Source of the DNA: Stieleria maiorica
GTDB lineage: Bacteria; Planctomycetota; Planctomycetia; Pirellulales; Pirellulaceae
Direction: 5' to 3'
Length of the DNA stretch: 64,000 nucleotides
Assembly: GCF_008035925.1 (NCBI RefSeq)
Contig: NZ_CP036264.1
Span: 6,915,641 to 6,979,640, forward strand
Positions within the stretch are counted from its first letter, which is position 1; the number at the start of each line of letters is the position of its first letter. The position numbers and the translations under genes were made by a program. The notes below the pieces were generated by a model. That model did no database searches. It was not told the DNA's origin and was given only the letters and a program-made list of their open reading frames with translations. Shown here one piece after another: positions 1-7,442 of this stretch.

Positions 1-695
1 GTCCCCGCCGAGCCACTTCCGCCGGGACCGGCGACCGGTGTCGGTTTTTCTGCGGCGGTCGGACCGATGCCTTCCCTCAACCGCTTGGCTTCTTCACGCA
101 GCCACGCCAACGCATCGCGCGCATTGGACGTGTCGACCTCGCTGGTCAGCGTTTCCGGCGCGCGACCACGGGCGGTATCAAACTGCGTTTTCATTTGTTC
201 GATCCGCTGGTTGTCCGACGCGCTGACCGTTCCGTCGACGGAAGTCAACAACGTCGCCATCCGCATCGCCGACGTCTCCAGTTCCCCCCAGTGATCGCGA
301 AGCTCGGGCAGTTCGACGAACGGACGCACCAGATCAGCCCACTGGAATTCGCCTGCGGCACCGATCAACCAATCGACCGCTTCGTGCAACTGGCTACCCA
401 GAACCGACTTGCCCCAGATGTGTTCCAAAAGCACTCGGCCGAGTTGCCGCTGCTCAAGACTCTTTGCGCTCGCGTCGGGCACCACGGTCGCAAAAACCTT
501 CATCAAGAATCCCTGATGCAGGTCATTCATCTGATCAGCGACCGACGCCGCATCGGGGGCGTCACCTCCGCCCAGCCAGGCGTAGGACCCGCGGACCTGG
601 TTCCCGGCTTCGATATACAGCCGTTGTGTCTCATCCAGGGCTTCGCGATACAGCCGAATCGATTCGATGATCCTGTCATCGCTTGGTCGTGACAT
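1..695 (-). CDS. Unidentified protein, N-terminal 231 residues (runs off left edge)
   Basis: The minus-strand frame is open from an ATG at 695 to the window edge. It starts MSRPSDDRIIESIRLYREAL and is hydrophilic and largely helical, with no signal peptide or membrane segment. Around residues 150-175 the stretch LLTSVDGTVSASDNQRIEQM recalls the acidic loop-helix of TerB-like domains, but this is weak. At about residue 205 the chain turns Ala/Pro/Gly-rich, which looks like a linker to another domain outside the window. Planctomycete AAA+ ATPases of the SpoVK/CbbX type often carry such N-terminal helical regions, so that is one guess. Function is not assigned. Real coding is likely because the frame is long, the codon use is GC-rich and the start is clean. 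Confidence 0.7.
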   Translation of the reverse strand, partial: MSRPSDDRIIESIRLYREALDETQRLYIEAGNQVRGSYAWLGGGDAPDAASVADQMNDLHQGFLMKVFATVVPDASAKSLEQRQLGRVLLEHIWGKSVLGSQLHEAVDWLIGAAGEFQWADLVRPFVELPELRDHWGELETSAMRMATLLTSVDGTVSASDNQRIEQMKTQFDTARGRAPETLTSEVDTSNARDALAWLREEAKRLREGIGPTAAEKPTPVAGPGGSGSAG

Positions 696-787
696 CGTCT
701 TGGGGTCCTGCGGGGGAGGCGAGAGCTCATCGAAAACGATTCCTTCTCGCAAATATGCCAAACGCGGAGTTTATTTTTTTGCCGCCC

Positions 788-1432
788 TTACGCCAACGCG
801 TCCTGCCATTCTCGCGACAGTTGGGGAAGATTCATCAATGCGTGAACCGACATTCGATCGACTTCGCGGCCATACAACACATCGTTCGCACGGGCGACCG
901 TCCATTCGGGGTTGGGGCGAAGCTGAAGGGCCATCGTCGCGCCGGGGGCCAATTGTCCGTCGGAAACGACTCGGACGTACCATCCCGTTCGGCCGGTCTG
1001 GGCGACTTCTTTGGTCATCGACTTGGTCTGCCAGCGCCGGGCGATTTTCCAGCAAGGCTGACGCGGTTGGCTGATCTCCAGAACACAATCGCCCGACTGG
1101 AATCGATCACCGATGCAGACGTCCGACTCGGTGGCACCGGCGAGAGTCAGGTTTTCGCCGAATCCGCCGGGCGTCAACTCGAGTTCGGGATGCTCTTTGG
1201 CCCAAGCACGATAGTGCACGCTGGCATAGCACAGGATCGCCTTGTCCGGCCCGCCGTGGTTCTTGGTATCGGCCACTTGGTCACCGACGATGCCCAATTC
1301 ATTTGCTGAAACCACAGCGTCGACGCGAGACTTTCGAAAGGCACTGGTCCATTGCCGTGAAAGGACGTCACGCGTGTCGGGATCACCTTCGGTCACCACT
1401 TTCCCGACTTGGATCGATTCGATCGTGATCAT
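788..1432 (-). CDS. MOSC domain protein, YiiM-like
   Basis: The 214-aa cytoplasmic protein has the MOSC (molybdenum cofactor sulfurase C-terminal) fold of the YiiM type. YiiM proteins detoxify N-hydroxylated base analogues with a Mo-cofactor, while other MOSC proteins move sulfur to metal centres. Visible motifs are NHGGPDKAILCY (58-69), GGFGENLT (89-96) and SQPRQPCWKI (121-130). The last holds Cys127, the conserved MOSC cysteine. Length fits the family (about 210-225 aa). The start is the ATG at 1432, with no clear Shine-Dalgarno. It stands alone, with divergent spacing to the gene at 1514. Substrate is not deducible. Confidence 0.88.
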   Translation of the reverse strand: MITIESIQVGKVVTEGDPDTRDVLSRQWTSAFRKSRVDAVVSANELGIVGDQVADTKNHGGPDKAILCYASVHYRAWAKEHPELELTPGGFGENLTLAGATESDVCIGDRFQSGDCVLEISQPRQPCWKIARRWQTKSMTKEVAQTGRTGWYVRVVSDGQLAPGATMALQLRPNPEWTVARANDVLYGREVDRMSVHALMNLPQLSREWQDALA

Positions 1433-1513
1433 TTACGCTAAAGTGGAATGGCATCGGAAAAGACGGCCCAACGTCGCACGAATCAAAATAACGGATCCGG
1501 TACGGATTGATCT

Positions 1514-2737
1514 ATGCCCAGGACTCGAATATTGCCCGTCGCACGCTCGTTTTGCGGTGCGGTGTCGATGATCGTATGGTTGATCGCCAACACGCCAGTC
1601 TCGTCCGTTGCCGCCGACGGCGATCCCGTTGCGATTCAGACTTGGCCCGACGGTCGCGTCGACATCGAAAATCACTGGGGGCTTCGCGTGATCGTTGCTT
1701 CCGGCGTCGCGGCCGACGAGAAGCTGGATCCGTCCTTTCAAAAGCACGTCGCAATCGGCACGGGGATCGACCACGTGTGGTCGCGACGACCGAATCAGGA
1801 CGCCGCATCGTGGAATCCGGCGTCGGGCCAACCTCTACCGCCTGGGGCGATCGGCGTGACATCGCTGTTGGGACCAGACCGGGATGCCGTGGGCTGGCTG
1901 GTTCGAACCGACGGCGTGACTCTAGCGGTTTTGGCCGAGTCATCGGCCGGCGGTGTCGCTCTCCTGAAAGAAGCTGCTGCGACCGGTGCCGCGAACACCC
2001 GCATCGACGCGGTGGTCCTGCCGTCGCCGGCCGGCGACCGGGTTGCCGGAAACGCCGTGGTCAGCTGGATCAATACGATCCAACCACGCTTCGTGTTGAT
2101 TCCCTCCGGCATTGCCGCAGAGGCCGCCGAACGCTTTGCGAAACAGATCAATTCACTCGGCGAGCTTACCCAGATCGACCACAACACCTTTGCGATCGCC
2201 CGGGCCGGCGACCGACGTCAGACGACACGGTTGGTGACGTTGCAATCGACGCCCTTTGAGCTTTCCGAGGAGCTGGAAACGTTGGTCAGAAAGATGGAAG
2301 CGTCGTGCGCGCGTTCGCAAGTCGTGTTCCGTGCCCTGAGTGCGAACCAATTGAACTTCCGGCCTGCCAACGGAACGCATACGCCACGTTGGAACGCCGA
2401 ACACATGATGGGACGACAACTGCTGTTCTTTTCACAGATCTATCACGCACTGGATCCGGCGATCCCGGTGATGGATTTGAATCCCCAGCAGATGCCAGCG
2501 GACTATGCCGCGGCGCATCCCGACTGGGATGGGCACGAAGAAGCACGGCAAATGCAACGGGTCAGCGACTTCACGCGACGGTTTGCCTACCTGCTCCGTG
2601 GGGTGAACCTCGACACGCGGGCTCCGGGCAGCCGCTGGACGCTACGCGGATTGCTGCGGCAAATGGAGCGGCATTATGACGATCACACCGCCAATACAAA
2701 AAAGAAATTCGAACTGGCCGACTGGCCGGATCAGTGA
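1514..2737 (+). CDS. Secreted or periplasmic DinB-domain protein with degenerate metallo-beta-lactamase-like N-terminal half
   Basis: The 407-aa protein has an N-terminal hydrophobic segment (about 11-33, ending SVAADG), which suggests export. Residues 40-235 have the strand pattern of UlaG-type metallo-beta-lactamase domains (IDAVVLP, then IQPRFVLIPSGI), but I see no HxHxDH metal motif, so this half is probably non-catalytic. Residues 250-400 resemble a DinB-like four-helix bundle with candidate metal ligands His297 (in WNAEHMM), His387 and His391 (in RHYDDHTAN). DinB-family proteins include thiol-dependent S-transferases and many uncharacterised members. The fusion is unusual. The role is unknown; the ATG at 1514 is the natural start. 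Confidence 0.7.
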   Translation: MPRTRILPVARSFCGAVSMIVWLIANTPVSSVAADGDPVAIQTWPDGRVDIENHWGLRVIVASGVAADEKLDPSFQKHVAIGTGIDHVWSRRPNQDAASWNPASGQPLPPGAIGVTSLLGPDRDAVGWLVRTDGVTLAVLAESSAGGVALLKEAAATGAANTRIDAVVLPSPAGDRVAGNAVVSWINTIQPRFVLIPSGIAAEAAERFAKQINSLGELTQIDHNTFAIARAGDRRQTTRLVTLQSTPFELSEELETLVRKMEASCARSQVVFRALSANQLNFRPANGTHTPRWNAEHMMGRQLLFFSQIYHALDPAIPVMDLNPQQMPADYAAAHPDWDGHEEARQMQRVSDFTRRFAYLLRGVNLDTRAPGSRWTLRGLLRQMERHYDDHTANTKKKFELADWPDQ

Positions 2738-2870
2738 TCCGCCCGGAGCGAACATTTCCGCTTTCACAGCGATTCGGTCGTCGAATCGAGTTTCCAAATG
2801 GCTCGGAAGAACCATCGTGCGCGGACACCAATGAACGGATTAATCCGCTCGGCCTCCAAATCCGATCGGG

Positions 2871-3347
2871 CTAGCGGGGGCGAACGAGTTGTTCGATGTA
2901 GTCGTCGGCATCTTTCTTGGCCCATGCGGCTGGATCGAATTGGTCGCTGCCCGAATCCTCGTGTTTCCGCTCGGGCAGCAGCCTGATCCCACTTGCCCGC
3001 CAGGCCAGCCCCCAACGGCCCAGCATCGCGAACGCCGCGGGCACGGCCGATGCCGTCGCGCCGTAGAATAGCGGCACGAGATTCATCGTCAGCAACAACC
3101 CTGGATCTCGCAGTGAGGCTTCCTCATGATCCAGTTGCATATCGATCGACGAAAGCAATCGGAAAAGGGACACCCCCACGGCGATCAACAGCGGCAGAAA
3201 ACACAGCGGGAAAAATGCCGACAACAACAGTTCGCGTTTTGCTTTCACGGCAAGCAGGATGACTGCGACGGACAGGCCGATCGAAAGCACGGCGGTGACG
3301 GCAAAAAATGACGGACCGCAAATCTGAACAAAACGGCTTAGGTTCAT
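2871..3347 (-). CDS. Hypothetical membrane protein, about three transmembrane segments
   Basis: I do not recognise a family. With the ATG at 3347 the protein is 158 aa and begins MNLSRFVQICGPSFF. A hydrophobic helix at about residues 8-32, a second at about 40-62 and a third at about 83-107 are visible. The tail is charged and hydrophilic (DPAAWAKKDADDYIEQL) and probably cytoplasmic. In-frame ATG at 3392 and GTG at 3440 would add 15 or 31 residues; none of the three has a convincing ribosome binding site. I chose 3347 because the first helix follows directly. It converges with the DinB gene and diverges from the flavoenzyme at 3522. Confidence 0.6.
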   Translation of the reverse strand: MNLSRFVQICGPSFFAVTAVLSIGLSVAVILLAVKAKRELLLSAFFPLCFLPLLIAVGVSLFRLLSSIDMQLDHEEASLRDPGLLLTMNLVPLFYGATASAVPAAFAMLGRWGLAWRASGIRLLPERKHEDSGSDQFDPAAWAKKDADDYIEQLVRPR

Positions 3348-3521
3348 AGACGGGTGCAATTGGAATGAAGATGCGAACAGATCGCGAATCATGGAGAGGC
3401 CATGGCGGTTCTGTCCAGGCCCGAAAGGCTCCCCTGACACCGCTGCGCAGAATCTTCATGATTCAGGCCTACTAGATCGCGTGGTTTGACATCGAATGCA
3501 GGATTGAGGAGGGCAACAGCA

Positions 3522-4655
3522 ATGGCGAACTGGGACGCCGTCGTGATCGGACTGGGTGGGGTCGGCAGCGCCGCGGCGCATCATTTGGCCGCCAGAGGGT
3601 GTCGCGTGTTAGGGTTGGACCAGCATCCTCGCGGCCACACGCTGGGCAGCTCGCATGGAAAGACACGGATTATCCGGCAAGCCTACTTCGAACACCCGTC
3701 CTACGTTCCGCTGTTGTGCCGGGCCTATCAGCTGTGGCAGGAACTGGAACTCGCCTCCGGCCGGCAGCTCTATCATCCAACTGGACTGGTCGAACTGGGA
3801 CCCGCTGACGGCGTCGTGATCCCGGGGGTGCTGCGAAGTGCCGCCGAGCATGCCTTGGCGATCGAAGCATTGTCGGTCGACGAAGTCACGCGCCGATGGC
3901 CTGGATTGGCCGGTCCCCGATTGCGAGAACACGGCGGCCTGCGAGCCGTGATCGAAAAAGACGCCGGCTACCTGCGCGTGGAAGACTGCGTCGAAACCCA
4001 CCTTCAGCTGGCCGAACGCGCCGGGGCAACCCTGCGGCACGTTCGCCCGGTGCGTCACTGGAGGACGAACGGGCAAGCTGTCGAGGTGACGACGGACGAG
4101 GGGATCGAACATGCCGCACGGTTGGTGATCGCCGGCGGTCCCTGGAGCGGGCGACTGCTTTCAAGTCTTGGGATCCCATTGCGCGTGCTGCGAAAGTATC
4201 AATACTGGTATCAACCGAAGTCGCCCGGCTATGCCCAAAGCGACGGCTTCCCCTGCTTCTTTCACGAAACGCCGTCAGGGTATTTCTATGGATTTCCCGA
4301 CATCGGGAGCGAGGGGCTGAAGGTTGCACGACACAGCGGTGGGACAGCGGTCGAGTCACCGACGTCGCCCCATCCGCGTGACCGTGACGAGCAGCGGCGG
4401 ATCGAGGATTATTTGAACGGTTACCTGCCGGGCGTCGGTGACCAGTTGAAAACGCAAACGGGATGTTACTACACGACGACGCCGGACGAACATTTCATCG
4501 TCGACCTGCTCCCGAACGCACGACAGGTCGCGGTCATCGCCGGGCTGTCCGGCCACGGATTCAAGTTCACGAGCGTGCTGGGAGAATTGGCCAGCCAGCT
4601 TGCGATCGACGGTGCGACGACACTGGACACGTCGCTGTTGCGGATCGGACGCTGA
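3522..4655 (+). CDS. FAD-dependent amine oxidase, monomeric sarcosine oxidase / N-methyltryptophan oxidase family
   Basis: The 377-aa flavoenzyme is predicted to oxidise the N-methyl group of a small secondary amine (sarcosine type), releasing formaldehyde and hydrogen peroxide. The N-terminus carries the FAD dinucleotide-binding motif GLGGVGSAAAHHLAARG. Residue 315 is a cysteine in TGCYYTTTPDEHF, matching the position and context of the covalent 8-alpha-S-cysteinyl FAD attachment in monomeric sarcosine oxidase. The GSSHGKTRIIRQAYFEHP stretch is also family-typical. The ATG at 3522 is chosen because an AGGAGG at 3507-3512 sits nine bases upstream; the TTG at 3486 lacks this support. It is followed by a family A palindrome and stands as a single gene. 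Confidence 0.87.
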   Translation: MANWDAVVIGLGGVGSAAAHHLAARGCRVLGLDQHPRGHTLGSSHGKTRIIRQAYFEHPSYVPLLCRAYQLWQELELASGRQLYHPTGLVELGPADGVVIPGVLRSAAEHALAIEALSVDEVTRRWPGLAGPRLREHGGLRAVIEKDAGYLRVEDCVETHLQLAERAGATLRHVRPVRHWRTNGQAVEVTTDEGIEHAARLVIAGGPWSGRLLSSLGIPLRVLRKYQYWYQPKSPGYAQSDGFPCFFHETPSGYFYGFPDIGSEGLKVARHSGGTAVESPTSPHPRDRDEQRRIEDYLNGYLPGVGDQLKTQTGCYYTTTPDEHFIVDLLPNARQVAVIAGLSGHGFKFTSVLGELASQLAIDGATTLDTSLLRIGR

Positions 4656-4941
4656 CACCGGATCAGGATGCCGGCGGGAAGCGTCACGGCCTGTTGATTT
4701 AATCGGCCGTTTGGCGCGAGCCTACGGGCGACAGTGTGTTTTCTTGGTATTGGAGGCCCGTACGCTTGCGCGAGACGGCTGATCCCACGTGTGATCGAAT
4801 GAAATCAACAGGCCGTCACGCCACGTGCTGGCATTGTGCGGCATAGCACTAGCGTCCCACGGCGCGCCTTTGGAGCTGGCTACGGTGATGATATCGTCAG
4901 CTTGCCGGGAGGACTTCTTACGCCCGGGGGAGGTTGTGTTT
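4656..4941. other. Intergenic gap occupied mostly by a palindromic element
   Basis: No ORF here looks coding. The first half is a family A element (4686-4816, listed separately). Downstream of it lies the leader of the AEC carrier gene, with a strong GGGGGAGG at 4926-4933. Confidence 0.6.
4686..4816. repeat. Family A palindromic element, copy 1
   Basis: The ends are inverted repeats: ACGGCCTGTTGATTT at 4686-4700 and its exact complement AAATCAACAGGCCGT at 4802-4816. Inside, GGCCGTTTGGCGCGAGCCTACGGG is mirrored imperfectly by GCCCGTACGCTTGCGCGAGACGGC. The element can therefore fold into a long hairpin. GTCAC occurs just outside both GGCC ends, which could be a target-site duplication or chance. 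Related copies lie at 50099-50227 and 34621-34762, with degenerate ones elsewhere. Confidence 0.85.
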
Positions 4942-5910
4942 ATGTTGGGCCGCATGCAAGATTTTTGGCCCATCATCGCGTCCGTCCTCGGTGTCTTTCT
5001 GGTGATGGGCGTGGGGGCTGCCTGCCGGTCGGTGGGATGGTTGACCGCCGAAGCCGATCGGACGCTCGCGAATCTGGCGGCCAACGTGATGTTGCCGGCG
5101 TACTTCATCCATCAGTTTTCCCAAAGCAGCGAAATCGGCGAGATCGCAACGGCGTGGCAGCCCCCGTTGTTCGGATTCGTGTCCACCTGCGTCGGTCTGC
5201 TGGTGGCACACGGGTTTGCCCGCTCGGTGGTCGGCCGGTGGTTCGGCTTGGTCAGCGATTCGTCTCAGCGGGCATTCGCGTTATGTGCCGGTATCTGCAA
5301 TTACGGTTACATTCCGTTGCCGCTGGCCGAGCAGTTTTATCCCACGGCGATGATCGATTTGATCCTGCACAATGTGGGCGTTTCGATCGCACTTTGGAGC
5401 CTGGGGATTGCGATCATCAGCGGGTCGGGCGGCGACGGTTGGAAGAAGGTACTGATCAGCCCACCGCTGTGGGCGGTCGTGATCTCGATTCTTTTGAGCG
5501 CGATGGGATGGGCACAATCCATTCCGACTCCGCTGGCGACGGCCATCGGGACGCTCGGATCGTGCGCGATCCCGTTGGGGTTGCTGCTTAGCGGTGCGAT
5601 CATCGTCGACTTCATCCGCGACAAGTCCTGGCTGGCCGATGCCAAAGTGATCGCGGCGGGGATCGGCATCCGTCAACTTCTGCTTCCACTGCTCATGCTG
5701 GGTATCGGGGGCTGGATCGTCCAGAGCCCCGACTTGCGAACCGTCGTGATGTTACAGGCAGCGATGCCGGCAGCGGTTTTTCCGATCGTTCTGACCAAAC
5801 TTTACGGTCGCGACACCGAAACGGCGTTGCGAGTCGTGTTGTGGACGTCCGTCGCCGGGATCATTTTGATTCCGGCGTGGTTGGCCGCCGGTGCCTGGTG
5901 GTTGGGCTAG
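4942..5910 (+). CDS. AEC-family (auxin efflux carrier type) permease
   Basis: The 322-aa integral membrane protein has about ten hydrophobic helices in the AEC pattern. Members of this family export or import small organic acids and other metabolites across the cytoplasmic membrane. The N-terminal half has RTLANLAANVMLPAYFIHQF, with the conserved Asn/Pro helix break, and CAGICNYGYIPLPL. The C-terminal half has LQAAMPAAVFPIVLTKLYG, equivalent to the family signature in the last bundle. The start at 4942 is favoured by a strong GGGGGAGG eight bases upstream; an ATG at 4954 is the alternative. The substrate cannot be told from sequence. It is separated from its neighbours and is probably monocistronic. 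Confidence 0.85.
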   Translation: MLGRMQDFWPIIASVLGVFLVMGVGAACRSVGWLTAEADRTLANLAANVMLPAYFIHQFSQSSEIGEIATAWQPPLFGFVSTCVGLLVAHGFARSVVGRWFGLVSDSSQRAFALCAGICNYGYIPLPLAEQFYPTAMIDLILHNVGVSIALWSLGIAIISGSGGDGWKKVLISPPLWAVVISILLSAMGWAQSIPTPLATAIGTLGSCAIPLGLLLSGAIIVDFIRDKSWLADAKVIAAGIGIRQLLLPLLMLGIGGWIVQSPDLRTVVMLQAAMPAAVFPIVLTKLYGRDTETALRVVLWTSVAGIILIPAWLAAGAWWLG

Positions 5911-6047
5911 GGCGTGACGCGTCCGCGACTCCCTGTTTGCTGACGCTTCTTTCCTGCGCGTCGGCACGTGACGATCCAACGCTCGCAGGTATGCCCGGCG
6001 TTGGACCGGGCTGATAGAATTGACGAACGCCATCGTTTCGGTGTCGT

Positions 6048-7442
6048 TTGGTCACTTGTCTTTTTGCAGAGTCCTTTCCCTTGCCCGATCGATCGTTCCT
6101 GCGATTCCTGCTGTCGGCTGTCGCATTGACGCTGGTGATTCGCGGCCTGGCGATTTGGCTGGATTCTGATGCCTTTCTCGCCGACCCAGATGCCTACCGT
6201 GTGATCGCCGAGACGCTCGGACGCTCGGGTGTGTTTGGGTTGACCGGCTCCGATGGCGTGCCGCGGGCGATCGCATTTCGGCCGCCGCTGTATCCGTGGC
6301 TGCTGTCGATGTGCATGCCCGGCGGACAATGGTCGCCGCTGGGCGTCGCGGTGCTGCATTTGGGCCTGGCCGGTTTCGCTTCCGCTTTCGTCTTTCTTTC
6401 CACACGCCGCTTGGCGACAACGCTGTGTGACGGACGCAACGGAAATCCCGAACGATGGGGCTTGGTCGCCGCGGTGTTGACGGCGATCGATCCGATCCTG
6501 CTGCGTCAATCGGTCGAAGTGATGACCGAAACCCTGGCCGCGACATTGACGTCCGCGGCGATCTGGCTGTGGATCGTTTGGCAGGATGACGATGCACCTG
6601 CGCCGGCAGCGGCATCGTCGCGATGGGTTCCGCTGGGGCTGGGCGCGACTTTGGCGATGGCGTATCTGTGCCGTCCGACGTTCTTGGTTTGGGCCGTGTT
6701 GTTGGTGATCGCAACCGTGGCGCGTTTTCGTGACCGCCGGGGCCTGTGGTCGGCGGCGGTGATCGCCTCGTTGGTCGCCATCGCAGTGGGCGGGTGGACG
6801 TGGCGCAACACACGCGTCTTGGGGCACCCGGTCTGGGCCACGACCCACGGCGGGTACACGCTGTTGTTGGCGAACAACGATTCCTTTTATCGCTACCTTT
6901 CCGAAGGCCGATTCGGCCAGGCTTGGGACGCGACGTCGTTCTTAAACGCGTACGCACATCGCTACGAAGGCGACCCGCGTCGGGCCGCGTTTTGGCACCG
7001 CGATTGGGACGCCGCGCCGAACTACGACGCTGCGGTTTCGGAAGTCGACGACGACCGCTTGTGCTATGAATCCGCCGTGGCCACGATCAAACGTCAGCCG
7101 TCGATGTTTGTCTGGTCGGCGGTCGTCCGTGTGGCGAGACTGTGGAGCCCGTTTCCGCATGACGTGTCGGGCCGTTCGAAGCTGGCGGTCGCAGCGGTCG
7201 GCGTGTTTTATTTGACACTGTTCGTCGCCGTGATCGTCGCCGTCGTGCGGCACCGACGCCGCATGCTGGGAAGTCGCTGGTGGGCGATCTGGTTGTTGGC
7301 GGTCACGCTGACCGGCGTGCACGCGGTCTACTGGAGCAACATGCGAATGCGTGCCCCGATGATGCCCGCGATCGCCATCGTGGCGGTGTTTTGTGTGTGC
7401 AAACCGATTCAAACGTCGCCGAATTCGAACACGCTTCGGTAG
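6048..7442 (+). CDS. Membrane glycosyltransferase-like protein (GT39/ArnT/PMT type)
   Basis: The 464-aa polytopic membrane protein resembles dolichyl- or undecaprenyl-phosphate-sugar-dependent transferases (PMT_2/ArnT superfamily). These add sugars to lipids, glycans or proteins on the outer face of the membrane. Family signs are an acidic first loop after helix 1 (DSDAFLADPDAYRVIAETL) followed by FRPPLYPWLLS, the usual R-P-P-Y/L-P motif. Around eight to ten hydrophobic segments follow, then a C-terminal helix pair with YWSNMRMRAPMMPAIA. The start is uncertain: TTG at 6048 gives 464 aa, and a TTG at 6081 is possible; no ATG lies near. Its 3' end overlaps the convergent helicase gene by 34 bases. 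Confidence 0.75.
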   Translation: MVTCLFAESFPLPDRSFLRFLLSAVALTLVIRGLAIWLDSDAFLADPDAYRVIAETLGRSGVFGLTGSDGVPRAIAFRPPLYPWLLSMCMPGGQWSPLGVAVLHLGLAGFASAFVFLSTRRLATTLCDGRNGNPERWGLVAAVLTAIDPILLRQSVEVMTETLAATLTSAAIWLWIVWQDDDAPAPAAASSRWVPLGLGATLAMAYLCRPTFLVWAVLLVIATVARFRDRRGLWSAAVIASLVAIAVGGWTWRNTRVLGHPVWATTHGGYTLLLANNDSFYRYLSEGRFGQAWDATSFLNAYAHRYEGDPRRAAFWHRDWDAAPNYDAAVSEVDDDRLCYESAVATIKRQPSMFVWSAVVRVARLWSPFPHDVSGRSKLAVAAVGVFYLTLFVAVIVAVVRHRRRMLGSRWWAIWLLAVTLTGVHAVYWSNMRMRAPMMPAIAIVAVFCVCKPIQTSPNSNTLR

